Shown: positions 41,875 through 50,858 of the stretch, in pieces
Layout of the letters: the number at the start of each line of letters is the position of its first letter
Position numbering within the stretch: the first letter of the stretch is position 1
Assembly (NCBI GenBank): GCA_943369755.1
Contig: CALROG020000026.1
Location: 1 to 58,088 of the forward strand
DNA: 58,088 bases
From: CALROG01 sp943369755
Lineage (GTDB): Bacteria; Pseudomonadota; Gammaproteobacteria; Burkholderiales; Burkholderiaceae_C
Direction of reading: 5' to 3'
Position numbers and translations under genes: made by a program
The notes under the pieces: model-generated
What the model saw: only the letters and a program-made list of their open reading frames with translations
What the model was told of the DNA's origin: nothing
The model's database searches: none

Positions 41875-42516
41875 CTACGTCAACATCAAGCGCATGCCCG
41901 GGTCGCCCTTGGCCATGGCGGCGCTGTAGGCCGGGCGCTGGGCGATGCGCGCCAGGTAGGCCAGCGTGTGGGGGTAGCCGCTCAAGTCCCAGGGCTGGAA
42001 GTAGCGCATGGTGGTGAGCGTGAACACATTCATGACATCGGCCGCGGTGAACTCGCTGCCGGCAAAGTACGGCACCTGGGCCAGCCGCGCATCGACCATG
42101 GCCAGGGCCCGCTCCACCCGCTCCTTGGCCGACAGCGCCGCCGGGTGACCCTTGGCCGCCTCGATGCGGCCCAGCACCATGTTGCGGCCCAGATGCGGCT
42201 GCAGGTTGCCGTTGGCAAAGTGGAACCAGTACAGATAGTTGGCAAAGTCAGCATGCTCCGCCGGCAGCGCCAGCCGGCCCCCGCCATGCCGGGCAATGAT
42301 GTACTGCACGATGGCGCCCGACTCGGCAATCTGCACAGCGCCATCGGTCATCACAGGCGCCGTGCCGGCCGGGTGCAGGGCGCGCAGCTCAGGCGGGGCC
42401 AGGCGGGTGACCGGGTCGCGGGTGTAGTGCTTGAGCGTGTAGGGAATGCCCAGCTCTTCGCACAGCCAGACGACGCGCTCGGATTGGGAGATGCCTAGGT
42501 GGTGGATGGTGAGCAT
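41875..42516 (-). CDS. Glutathione S-transferase family protein
   Basis: 213 residues. N-terminal thioredoxin-like part: LTIHHLGISQSERVVWLCEE, LHPAGTAPVMTDGAVQIAES with the conserved cis-proline and SES/ESG box. The C-terminal helical domain has FAGSEFTAADVMNVFTLTTM. This is the bacterial GST group with LGxSxSERVxWLxEEL-type start. Substrate unknown. It is not related closely to the GST at 17340. It marks the left border of the restriction-modification island. Confidence 0.93.
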   Translation of the reverse strand: MLTIHHLGISQSERVVWLCEELGIPYTLKHYTRDPVTRLAPPELRALHPAGTAPVMTDGAVQIAESGAIVQYIIARHGGGRLALPAEHADFANYLYWFHFANGNLQPHLGRNMVLGRIEAAKGHPAALSAKERVERALAMVDARLAQVPYFAGSEFTAADVMNVFTLTTMRYFQPWDLSGYPHTLAYLARIAQRPAYSAAMAKGDPGMRLMLT

Positions 42517-42538
42517 GGGGATTCGAGCAGAAACGCAA

Positions 42539-45049
42539 CTAGTCGAATAGTTGATCGAGTTGCGGATTGCTAGTTAACGGGAGTAGCTTCCTTATCGTCG
42601 CTGACTGATTGATTTCCAGTCGGACGAAATGGTCACCACCTCCGGACGACTGCTTTCTGATCAACTGAATGCGTCCAAACAAAGCGCCATGCCGTTCCGC
42701 AAACCTCGCCAGCCCAATAGCCTTCTCGAAGTTGTCACTTAGGCTTGGATCGTGCGGTTCCAAAATGTCGATGACAAAGTTACTGCCGACCTTGCGAACC
42801 ACGACGAGGTCCGGGAACATCGGGCGAACATCCCCACCTGATTCATACGGGATCTCAAGCGACCATGGCTTGCGATCGAGATTACGCAACCAGCCGACCA
42901 CCTCGGGTTTTGCCAGTTCTTCCTTCAACACCCCGGCTTCCCAGTTGCCCAACGCGGCGCGGAACTGGCCGTTACCTTCCACATACAGATGTCGCTCCCA
43001 GAGCGGATCGACCGGGAAGCGCTTGAAGTCAATGGAAACCGGTAAATGCCAAGGCACTTCGTTGGGCTTGGCGGTCGCCAAGCGCAACTTCTCGTAGTTG
43101 GCGCGTTGCTGCTCTTTGAGCTTTTGGATGGCCTTTTTGTGTTGGTCATAAAGGCTATCAAAGGCTGTCTCAGCTCTGGCCTCCAGTGCTGCCATTTCAG
43201 GGGCATTGCGGGCCAGGACTATTGCCTCGACCTTGACTTCCAGCGCATCACGATCCTCGTGGGCGCGCCAAAACTCCATTTGCAACCCATGGCTGAAGGC
43301 TCGCCCGGCTTCTTCAAACAGGCGGTCAATGTCAATGTCCGCTGCATTGATTTGATAGTCCGCCGTAGGTTCGGCCGTGCCCGTGCCGTTTTTTACCGCC
43401 AGGGTACGCAAGCCTACTTGGGTAATTGCTTTGGCAGCCGCTTCAAACTGGCCAGCAGCCTTGATCACAGCAATATGCTGGCCCATCCAATCGACAATCT
43501 GGCTCTTGGCCTTTACCCAAGTGTCTTCATCAATTTCATCAATGGTCAGGCCGCGCGAAATAGCCATATAACGCCGTAACGGGCTTTGAGCGCGGGCTGC
43601 GTTTACGCGGTAGGTCACTGTTTCATCCAACGCATTGAAGATGTCTTCAGTTCCCTCGCGCCGTTTTAGTACTACCAGATTGCGGCTGGACCCTGTTTCG
43701 GCAGGTGGAACATCTTCCGCGTTGTGCAGCGACGCCACCACGCTTTCCACGGCACCCGTATCGAAATACGGAAGGAACAGATGCACGTCGTTCAACGCCG
43801 CATCTTTCTCGATGCGGCGCGCCAGCGGCGTGCGCACCATACGCCCCAGCAATTGGGCAATGTAAGTGTGGTCTTCCGCACGGCGGAAGGACATCATCAC
43901 TTCGGCGCGCGGGCAGTCCCAGCCAGTAGACAAACTGGTTTTGAAGAACACCACGCCGATGTTCTTGTCAGCGTCGATGCGCGAGGCTTCCACCTTGCGA
44001 ACCCGACGGCCGCCAATATCCAGATCACCCGTGTCGTGCATGGCGTGTGCTATCTCGCCTTCGTTGAGGCGCCGCCCTATGGCACTTTCGATCACCGTCA
44101 GCGCTGCACTGAGATCGGTCTTGGTAAGTTGTTTGTCAGAGCCGTTCTCGACCTGTACCACCAGCACTGGCCAGATGGCTTGTTCCTTTTCCTCACGGCA
44201 ATACGCGTCCCAGGCAGTCGTCATCTGCCCCCAGCGCCGAGCAGCTTCTTCAAGAAGTGCCATTTCGGCGGTAGTGGAGGCCTCAGGATGGTGAATCAAG
44301 ATGCGGTCCTTCAGCAGGCCAGACTTGCGCACTTCCTCTGCTGGCACGGCCACCTTGTGCGTGGTAACTGTGTGCTGCGCATTCGCGATCAAGTCCAAGA
44401 ATCGCTTCGGCGTGGCCGAAACGCCTATAACCATCGGCATCCTGACGAGACCAACTTCAGGGTATCCCAACAAGAAACGCTGCATCAGAGTCTGCGCCTG
44501 CGCCGCAGCCTGCCCCCTAGTCATACCCCGGTGTGCCTCGTCAATAACCACGTAGAACCGATCAGGCATCGTCCGTGCGGTGTTGGTGAGCGTTTCCCAA
44601 ATCAAATGCTGCCGACCATCGCCTCGGTTGGTCAACGGCTGATTGATTGCTAGCTTCTGCGTGTTGATGAAATAAATGCGGCCACCATCCAGACGCGGTG
44701 CATCAAAGTGCGCGTCGATGGTGATGAGTTGGTTGACCCGGTACACCTTGTCCGATTTGCTCTCGATCTTGAGCTTGGTTTGCTCATTGAGTTCGGGCAT
44801 ATCCGACACCCACAGGATCACGGCATCGGGCTGCGGTGCCCAGTCCAGCGGCCAGGCCAGTTGATCGTCTGGCTCGTCGAGAATGGCCTCGAATAGCGCA
44901 GTCATGATGATGGTCTTGCCGCTACCCGTGGCCGCAGAGAAGGCCACCACGTGCTGGTCATCCAACGATACGGCCTGGCGCGCCTTCACCAGCGCCTTGC
45001 GCAAATCGTTCAGCGCATCTTTCTGAAAATCGAACAGCGTGACCTTCAT
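42539..45049 (-). CDS. Type III restriction enzyme Res-like DEAD/DEAH helicase-nuclease
   Basis: 836 residues. The superfamily 2 motor shows Walker A AATGSGKT (39-46), DEAH at 170-173 (VVIDEAHRGM), GVSATPKRF, and a motif VI region QLLGRMVRTPLARRI. The C-terminal part ends with a possible PD-(D/E)xK-type nuclease: FPDLVVV (D747) and VIDILEPHD (D761, E764), where the lysine usual after the second acid is replaced by P-H. The enzyme may cut DNA with a variant site or be a helicase only. It overlaps the methyltransferase gene by four bases (ATGA). Base composition and codon use are noticeably more AT-rich than neighbouring genes, which suggests horizontal acquisition. Confidence 0.85.
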   Translation of the reverse strand: MKVTLFDFQKDALNDLRKALVKARQAVSLDDQHVVAFSAATGSGKTIIMTALFEAILDEPDDQLAWPLDWAPQPDAVILWVSDMPELNEQTKLKIESKSDKVYRVNQLITIDAHFDAPRLDGGRIYFINTQKLAINQPLTNRGDGRQHLIWETLTNTARTMPDRFYVVIDEAHRGMTRGQAAAQAQTLMQRFLLGYPEVGLVRMPMVIGVSATPKRFLDLIANAQHTVTTHKVAVPAEEVRKSGLLKDRILIHHPEASTTAEMALLEEAARRWGQMTTAWDAYCREEKEQAIWPVLVVQVENGSDKQLTKTDLSAALTVIESAIGRRLNEGEIAHAMHDTGDLDIGGRRVRKVEASRIDADKNIGVVFFKTSLSTGWDCPRAEVMMSFRRAEDHTYIAQLLGRMVRTPLARRIEKDAALNDVHLFLPYFDTGAVESVVASLHNAEDVPPAETGSSRNLVVLKRREGTEDIFNALDETVTYRVNAARAQSPLRRYMAISRGLTIDEIDEDTWVKAKSQIVDWMGQHIAVIKAAGQFEAAAKAITQVGLRTLAVKNGTGTAEPTADYQINAADIDIDRLFEEAGRAFSHGLQMEFWRAHEDRDALEVKVEAIVLARNAPEMAALEARAETAFDSLYDQHKKAIQKLKEQQRANYEKLRLATAKPNEVPWHLPVSIDFKRFPVDPLWERHLYVEGNGQFRAALGNWEAGVLKEELAKPEVVGWLRNLDRKPWSLEIPYESGGDVRPMFPDLVVVRKVGSNFVIDILEPHDPSLSDNFEKAIGLARFAERHGALFGRIQLIRKQSSGGGDHFVRLEINQSATIRKLLPLTSNPQLDQLFD

Positions 45050-47589
45050 GCTTGCGCTCCCAGTGTGCCAGCCGTCGTTTTTGCCGATGAGGCAGCGCGC
45101 TCCTGATTCTTATTGATCATGAAGTTAAGCAAGTAATCGCGGTAAAGCTGCACCACTTGCAAGCCGGGGTTGGCCTTGCCAGCGACCTCGCGCACGTCCT
45201 GTGCCATCGTCTTGAACGATTCATCCGCATCGGTGACGATGAACACTTGCGACAACCCAGTGTGGCCTTGCAGCGATTTCAGCATTCGACTCATGCGGGA
45301 TTCATCAAGCAGCACCACGAAGTTGCTTCCTTCCGGCACAAACAGGGCGGGTTCAGGCTCGCTGCGCTTCAAGTCCGGTCGCGACCCCACGGCGCCCGCT
45401 TTCAACCATAGCAGCGGCAGAATTTCGCGGAACGCCCGGCGCAGTGAGACTCGCTCCTTCTCCAGAAACTCCAGCTTGAAGTACGCCAGGTTCGCGGCAA
45501 AGCCCGTACTTATCGGGAGCTTCTCTTCCTCCGACACCCAAATAGGCCCGAGCAGTTCCACCACCTGTGCCTTCAACTGGTCGAACACGCGCTTGACGGG
45601 CGTGACCATATAAAGGTCGGTGATGTGCTCTTGCCCGTCCAGCGCTTCCAACCAATTCTCAGCGGCTGCCGGGTCAAACAGCACGCTGGCCTTATGGTCT
45701 TCCGAGACGATGAAGGGGCACGGTTCTTTCACCAGCGTTTGCGGCAAACCGTCGATCAGCGCCACTACCTGTTTTTTCTTGGGCACTGTGTCGAGTTGGG
45801 CCGGATCGACAAAGCCGATCTGCGTGAAGCTCCGCGCCTTCTCGCGCTCGATTGTTTTGCCAGTCAGGTATTCACCGGACAGCATCGAACCATCGTCACG
45901 CTGGCCGAGGATGGTGTACTTACTGCGTGGCCAGGTCACCGAGCGGCAGATGCCCAGCGCTTCCCACTCCGCATCGCCGGGTTGAAGACCGCGGGCACTT
46001 AGGCTAGCCGACTCCTCCGCTGACACTTCGTTGTTGGTCACCAAGATGCAGCGTCGCTGGCCGCCATCGATGGCGTTGAGCAGGTTGACGGCATTCAGAG
46101 TGGTGCCGCTGCCAGCGAAGAAGTCCACCGTCAGTGCGGTAGGTTTGTCCTCAAGATAAAAGCGTAGCGTGTCACGAACTGCGTACAGGCTTTTTGGAAA
46201 AGGGAATCGCCGGTCAGGAAGAATATCCCCAAGCAATCGCGATCCATATTGAGTTGCATCATGGCTTGCGATACGCCACTGGCTTCCAGGTATGGCAATT
46301 ACAAAGCTGGCGTCAGCGTCTTCAACGATGATGGAGCCATCTGTCGCACGCCCAGCTTCTTGAAACTCACCGCGCTGAATTTTCGCGTACTCCCCATCCT
46401 TCAAAATATATATAACGAAGCCACGGTTTTCGTTGCCTCCGACTCGGACCCGTCCAAGTGCCTTGCGATCCTTAAACGTGTCAGGCGACCATTGCCAGTT
46501 GCCTTCGCTCCCATTTTTTCTGATTGGTAGAACTGCCACCAACCCCTTTATCTTCGGAGCTACGGACTGCCCAGGCTGTAGGGGATCGCCAACATGCTCA
46601 ATCGTTTTCTTCTTGGGGTTCACGTAGATCGGATAAAAACAACCCGGCGAATGACTGCGTTCGGCATTTGTCCCAGAGCGACGTAGTAAATCCCATCGGA
46701 TGTTCCCGGTATGAGTCCTGCCCTTTCCGGACACCCACTCACGCCCGAGGCGAAGTCGACTTGGAGTTGCTGAGCCCAGCATCACAACAAATACGTATTC
46801 GTCACTTCTCCCAAATCCGCCAACCCTGGCAACACTTGCAGGATTGATCATCGTGCTGATCATTTGAATACGTGCATCAGGGAAGCCCTGCTCAAGCAAC
46901 ATTCCTAGATGCAAATACTCTTTTTCATCGATGGTGACGATCAGCACTCCGGTATCTGGCTTGAGCAAGCGCTTAGCCAACTTCAGGCGTTTTTCCATGA
47001 AGGCCAGCCACTTGCTGTGCCGCCAGCCATCGTTGCCGTCCACGTAGTCGTTGTTGTATTTCCAGTCGCGCGCGCCGGTGTTGTAGGGCGGGTCGATGTA
47101 GATACAGTCCACCTGACCAGCGTACAGGTAATCAAGCAGTTGCAGCGCGTGGTAGTTGTCGGCCTCGATCAGCGTGTGCCAAGGCGAGTCTGGCTGGCCG
47201 TTGGCCACGGTATCCAACGGTACCAGGGCCGGGAAGATCGGCTCGCCAAATTCACGCACAACCAGCAGTTCATCCACCTGGAACTCCACCTGCTCGGCGG
47301 CAGCCCGGGTGGGCTCGCTGGGGTGCGTCTTGTTGCTGGGTTTGACGCAAATGGCGAGGCCTGCGTGGAGCGACTTGATCTGCCAGACGTCTTTCAGAGC
47401 CCCCCCGCGGCGGCAGACCAAATCACCCTTGCGCGGCTTGGCGCCATGCAGCGGCAACAACTCGGGCAGGTGATCCTCAAACACCAAACCGAATTTCCTT
47501 TCCTTAGCGGCGTTGGCCCACTCGGCAGCCAGCCGCTCACGTAGCCGGGAATCGTTGATCTGTCCGATCAGGTCATGAATTGCTGACAA
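45046..47589 (-). CDS. Type III-like site-specific DNA methyltransferase (beta class, N6-adenine or N4-cytosine)
   Basis: 847 residues. The catalytic motif DPPYNTG (D166-Y169) precedes the AdoMet motif FAGSGTT (491-497), the beta-class order seen in Mod proteins of type III systems. Between them is a large target-recognition region (about 240-470). A C-terminal extension of about 250 residues (after 600) carries no motif I recognise and exceeds usual Mod length (about 550-650). With the downstream Res-like helicase it forms a two-gene modification/restriction unit. The stretch near 46390-46430 is locally AT-rich (ATATATATAACG), unlike the flanks. No RBS-proximal alternative start was found; ATG at 47589 was used. 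Confidence 0.88.
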   Translation of the reverse strand: MSAIHDLIGQINDSRLRERLAAEWANAAKERKFGLVFEDHLPELLPLHGAKPRKGDLVCRRGGALKDVWQIKSLHAGLAICVKPSNKTHPSEPTRAAAEQVEFQVDELLVVREFGEPIFPALVPLDTVANGQPDSPWHTLIEADNYHALQLLDYLYAGQVDCIYIDPPYNTGARDWKYNNDYVDGNDGWRHSKWLAFMEKRLKLAKRLLKPDTGVLIVTIDEKEYLHLGMLLEQGFPDARIQMISTMINPASVARVGGFGRSDEYVFVVMLGSATPSRLRLGREWVSGKGRTHTGNIRWDLLRRSGTNAERSHSPGCFYPIYVNPKKKTIEHVGDPLQPGQSVAPKIKGLVAVLPIRKNGSEGNWQWSPDTFKDRKALGRVRVGGNENRGFVIYILKDGEYAKIQRGEFQEAGRATDGSIIVEDADASFVIAIPGSQWRIASHDATQYGSRLLGDILPDRRFPFPKSLYAVRDTLRFYLEDKPTALTVDFFAGSGTTLNAVNLLNAIDGGQRRCILVTNNEVSAEESASLSARGLQPGDAEWEALGICRSVTWPRSKYTILGQRDDGSMLSGEYLTGKTIEREKARSFTQIGFVDPAQLDTVPKKKQVVALIDGLPQTLVKEPCPFIVSEDHKASVLFDPAAAENWLEALDGQEHITDLYMVTPVKRVFDQLKAQVVELLGPIWVSEEEKLPISTGFAANLAYFKLEFLEKERVSLRRAFREILPLLWLKAGAVGSRPDLKRSEPEPALFVPEGSNFVVLLDESRMSRMLKSLQGHTGLSQVFIVTDADESFKTMAQDVREVAGKANPGLQVVQLYRDYLLNFMINKNQERAASSAKTTAGTLGAQA

Positions 47590-47625
47590 GTTGTGCTCCG
47601 ATGCGATTGAAAGACACTAGCACCA

Positions 47626-48846
47626 TCACTCGCTTGACGTCGCTTGAACCGCCTTCCCCAACCTCCCCACCCCCTCCTCAATCTTCCCCACATCCGCCGT
47701 CGCAAAGCTCAGGCGCAGGGTAGCCAGGTCGGGGTTGGTCGCGTAGAACGGCGCGCCGGGCACAAAGGCCACGCCTTGCTCGATGGCGCGCTTCGCCAGC
47801 TCGTTGCCATTGTTGACCTTGCCGCCCGCGCCGGTCAGGCGCGCCCACACAAACAGGCCGCCCTGGGGCTGCACAAACTCTATTGAGCCGCCCAGCTCGC
47901 GGCGCAGGGCGTCGCCCATCACGCGGGCGCGCTCGCCGTACACCTTGCGCACGTTGGCCAGCGTGGCGGGCATGCGGCCGGCTTTCAGGTACTGGGCGGC
48001 GGTGGCCTGGGCAAAGGTGCTGGTGTGCGCGTCGCTGAACTGTTTGCACATGGTGGCGTTGGCCAGCAGCTTCGGCGGCGCAATCATCCAGCCCACGCGC
48101 AGGCCGGGGGACAGCACTTTGCTCATGCTGCCGCAGTGGGCAATTAGCTCTTCGCTGCTGGGCAAGTCTTTCGACAAGCTCAGGATGCTTGGGGGGGGTG
48201 GGCTGGCCGGGTCAAAGTACAGGTCGCCATAGGGGTCGTCTTCCACCACCAGGGTCTGGTACTTCACGGCAAGCTCCAGCACGCGCTTGCGGCGCTCCAG
48301 GCTCAGCAGCGCGCCGCTGGGGTTGCCAAAGGTGGGGATCAAATACACAAACTTCGGCTTGTGCTCGGCCATCAGCGCTTCCAGCTTGTCGGTCTGCACG
48401 CCCTGCCCGTCGATGGGAGCGGTGATCACCTCCGCCCCATACAGCCGAAAGCACTGGATGGTGGCCAGAAAGGTAGGGCCTTCCACAATCACCTTGTCGC
48501 CGGGGTTGATGAGGGTTTTGCCCAGCAGGTCCAGCGCCTGCTGGCTGCCGGTGGTCACTATCAGCCCGTCGGGCTGCAGGCCCTTGACGCCCTTGCTGGC
48601 CATGAAGGCGGCCAGCTGTTCGCGCAGCGGGTTGTAGCCCTCGGTGGCACCGTATTGCAGCGCGGCGCCCGGCTCTTCAGCCAGCGCCTTGTTGGCCGCC
48701 TCCTGGATGCCGGCCACGTCAAACATGGCGCTGTCTGGGAAGCCCCCGGCAAAGCTGATGATGCCGGGCTTGCCCAGCAGCTTGAACAGCTCGCGGATGG
48801 CGGAGGTTTCTACGTTGTTCAGGCGGTCGGCAAAGTTCAGCGGCAT
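47626..48846 (-). CDS. PLP-dependent aminotransferase (fold I, LysN/AAT type)
   Basis: 406 residues from the ATG at 48846; the longer open frame adds 45 proline/cysteine-rich codons not typical of the family. Motifs: NNVETSAIRELFKLLGKPG, ISFAGGFPDSAMFD, LQYGATEGYNPLREQLA, TTGSQQALDLLGKTL, PTFGNPSGALLS, VVEDDPYGDLYFD and the Schiff-base lysine in SMSKVLSPGLRVGW. The best family fit is 2-aminoadipate/aromatic-type aminotransferases. An unusual insert (PSILSLSKDLPSS) after YFDPASPPP is coded by a CCTGAGCTTGTCGAA repeat. Confidence 0.93.
   Translation of the reverse strand: MPLNFADRLNNVETSAIRELFKLLGKPGIISFAGGFPDSAMFDVAGIQEAANKALAEEPGAALQYGATEGYNPLREQLAAFMASKGVKGLQPDGLIVTTGSQQALDLLGKTLINPGDKVIVEGPTFLATIQCFRLYGAEVITAPIDGQGVQTDKLEALMAEHKPKFVYLIPTFGNPSGALLSLERRKRVLELAVKYQTLVVEDDPYGDLYFDPASPPPPSILSLSKDLPSSEELIAHCGSMSKVLSPGLRVGWMIAPPKLLANATMCKQFSDAHTSTFAQATAAQYLKAGRMPATLANVRKVYGERARVMGDALRRELGGSIEFVQPQGGLFVWARLTGAGGKVNNGNELAKRAIEQGVAFVPGAPFYATNPDLATLRLSFATADVGKIEEGVGRLGKAVQATSSE
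48168..48185 (-). repeat. Short dispersed repeat inserted in a coding region
   Basis: On the minus strand this is TCCTGAGCTTGTCGAAAG, the core of a repeat (CCTGAGCTTGTCGAA) that I know as dispersed in many bacterial genomes. It is translated in frame as ILSLSKD inside the aminotransferase. Only one copy is in the window. Confidence 0.65.
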
Positions 48847-48917
48847 GGCGGTGGGGTGGGTTGGGTTCCGGGGGCGTAGCTGGCATTCTCGCGCAGGTGG
48901 GGCGCTGGTTTCCTGGA

Positions 48918-49712
48918 TTATTGAGGCGGGGGAATCCCCGATGCATAGGCTGGCGACATCATCAGGCGCAGGCTTGGCCAACGCTTGGTCCAGAACGGGC
49001 CGGGCGGAATCAACAGCGGGTCAATGGCATCGGCCACATGCAGGCCGTGGCGCTGCGCCACTTTGGCGCCCGCGTCGTCCGTGGCCATGCGCTCGATGGC
49101 AGACACATAGCCTTGCAGCGGGCTACGGCCTGAGGCGTGTGCAGCAGCGTCGGAACGCGCCGCTTCGGTCCTCAAGAAGGCCCGGCCCACATCGATGGCC
49201 AGGGCGAGCTGCATGCGTCCCTTGTCGTTCTGCTTGTCTGGCAGCTTGTAGAGATTCATGAGGCGGCTGAACAGCACGTCCAGCGGGTGCATCACCAGAA
49301 ACGGCGCACGGCTTGCGCCTGGCACAACCTTCACCGCGCGCTTGCGCACGTCTTCGCCACGCAGCCCAATGACCTTGAAGATCACATCCACATTCAGGTA
49401 CTCGTCGGCAGACAGCTCCAGAAATGCCTGCCCCACCAGAGCGGTCAACGCCCGGTGGTTCGGAAACAGCGTGTGCCCCCTAATGGCATCCGCCATTCGG
49501 CGCACCGCCGCCTTGTCTGCGGGCGACTGCGTCAGAAAGTCGACGTCGTTGGTAATTGCCGGTAACCCGTCATCCCGCAAAACAAGGTCGTACTCGGCCA
49601 ACCAGAAGGCCAGGGCTTGACCACCCACCAACACCAGTTCCTCACCTGCAGCATCGAGCAACCTGGCAATGGTGTCAGGTGGAGTAACAGCCTCGGTTTT
49701 GGAACGGGTCAC
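48918..49712 (-). CDS. Nucleotidyltransferase-fold protein, toxin-like partner of an RHH protein
   Basis: 264 residues with the DNA polymerase beta-like nucleotidyltransferase pattern: LVLVGGQALAFWLA (GG at 30-31), the acidic pair D56 and D58 in ITNDVDFLT, and the third acid D109 in YLNVDVIF. This matches minimal nucleotidyltransferases of the MenT/AbiEii/DUF1814 type, some of which are toxins that modify tRNA. The ATG overlaps the stop of the upstream RHH gene by four bases (ATGA). Toxin function is inferred from gene order and pairing, not from sequence. Confidence 0.82.
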   Translation of the reverse strand: MTRSKTEAVTPPDTIARLLDAAGEELVLVGGQALAFWLAEYDLVLRDDGLPAITNDVDFLTQSPADKAAVRRMADAIRGHTLFPNHRALTALVGQAFLELSADEYLNVDVIFKVIGLRGEDVRKRAVKVVPGASRAPFLVMHPLDVLFSRLMNLYKLPDKQNDKGRMQLALAIDVGRAFLRTEAARSDAAAHASGRSPLQGYVSAIERMATDDAGAKVAQRHGLHVADAIDPLLIPPGPFWTKRWPSLRLMMSPAYASGIPPPQ

Positions 49713-50023
49713 CAGCTCTTGCGCTGCGTGGCAAACGCATCGGATGGGAATTCAATTTGCGAGGCCTTGACCAGATCTACCGGAATGGCGTGCAAGCTGG
49801 CAGCCGATTTGCGGCCAGACCGCACGGCGGACTCGTCGCGTGCATGGCGGTATTGCAACGCCGCAGCGCGAACGTCGTTCACGCTGGTGCCTTCAGCATG
49901 CTCAACCCCCACACCCAGCTTGACCCAATGCTCCACCTGCTGGGCAAGGCTGCGCTGCATCAGCGCTGCCTCTTGCAGCGCCAGCGCATACAACTCGTCT
50001 GAAATGCGGATTGACTTGGCCAT
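49709..50023 (-). CDS. RHH-type (ParD-like) antitoxin candidate
   Basis: 104 residues from the ATG at 50023. The start MAKSIRISDELYALALQEAA, with alternating residues then a long helix (LMQRSLAQQVEHWVKLGVGV), matches ribbon-helix-helix antitoxins of the ParD-like group. The C-terminal part is polar. It is followed directly by the nucleotidyltransferase gene, with the stop codon inside the next ATG. Autoregulation would be expected for an RHH protein; no operator was recognised. Confidence 0.85.
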   Translation of the reverse strand: MAKSIRISDELYALALQEAALMQRSLAQQVEHWVKLGVGVEHAEGTSVNDVRAAALQYRHARDESAVRSGRKSAASLHAIPVDLVKASQIEFPSDAFATQRKSW

Positions 50024-50088
50024 GCGGCATTTTATGTGGCAGATTGCCACACCACAAGAAGCAGGAAGCCCCAGGCGTCCATCCATTC

Positions 50089-50145
50089 GCTATATTTTTC
50101 ATAGCGATTCACGCAGTGCCAGTGAGGGCTGGAGGCCAATTTGAC
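50089..50145 (+). repeat. Dispersed intergenic repeat, copy G
   Basis: GCTATATTTTTCATAGCGAT, TCACGCAGTGCCAGTGAGGG, CTGGAGGCCAATTTGAC. Here the GCTAT-ATAGC inverted pair is perfect. It lies between the RHH gene and the B3/B4 protein gene (ends 2 bases before the latter's stop codon). Confidence 0.85.
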
Positions 50146-50147
50146 CA

Positions 50148-50858
50148 CTAACCAAGGCTGAAACCGGGGTTTCGGGCATCCAGCAGCACAGCCAGCACCT
50201 CGCCGCCGCAGTGCGCCTGCACCAGCGCGGCCGCTTCGGCGGTGGCGGCTTGCACGGTGTCGCGGTGGGTGGGCGGCAGGCCGTCGATGTTGAAGAACAC
50301 GCCTTTTGTGTCTGGCAGCGTTTGGGTGTTGGCGGCTTGCCGCCAGGTCCAGCGGCGCGTGAGCACGCTGGTGCCATCGGCAAACACCACCTCGCCTGCG
50401 GGCGGTGCCTCGGTGGGGCCGCCGTCGGGCGGGGCAAAGCTGTCGCCCGCGCCTGCCAGCCGCAGGGCCAGGCCGTGCTGCAGCGCATCCGTGGGGTGCA
50501 CGCCGGCTGGCAACAGGTGCTTGACGGACACCAGGTTGCCAATGTCCACCAGCAGGTTGATGGCGGGCAGTGCGTCGGGCTTCAGCACGCGGCGGGCCAG
50601 CGCCTCGATGGCGCTGCGGTGCTCGGCTGGCTTGGCGCCAAAGCGGCGGTAGGCCTCGCGCCAGGCGGCAACTTCGGGCACCTCGGCCACGTTGCCGGTA
50701 ATGCGCTGGCGCAGCGCGGCCTCGGCATCGCGCAGCAGGGCCGTCACCGCCGGTGTGCTGGGCCCGTTGTTGAAGCCTCGGGCCACCACCACGCCCCGGC
50801 AGTAGCCGGGGTACAAGGCAAAGATGTCTGGGGCAATGCGGTACGTCAGGGGTGTCAT
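50148..50858 (-). CDS. B3/B4 tRNA-binding-domain protein
   Basis: 236 residues from the ATG at 50858. It contains the B3/B4 domain of phenylalanyl-tRNA synthetase beta as a stand-alone protein: FALYPGYCRGVVVARGFNNG, EVAAWREAYRRFGAKPAEHR, SAIEALARRVLKPDALPAIN and LLVDIGNLVSVKHLLPAGV, ending DTKGVFFNIDGLPPTHRDTV. Such proteins may edit or bind tRNA, but the function is not settled. It is divergent from the Bug receptor gene across 121 bases. Confidence 0.88.
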   Translation of the reverse strand: MTPLTYRIAPDIFALYPGYCRGVVVARGFNNGPSTPAVTALLRDAEAALRQRITGNVAEVPEVAAWREAYRRFGAKPAEHRSAIEALARRVLKPDALPAINLLVDIGNLVSVKHLLPAGVHPTDALQHGLALRLAGAGDSFAPPDGGPTEAPPAGEVVFADGTSVLTRRWTWRQAANTQTLPDTKGVFFNIDGLPPTHRDTVQAATAEAAALVQAHCGGEVLAVLLDARNPGFSLG

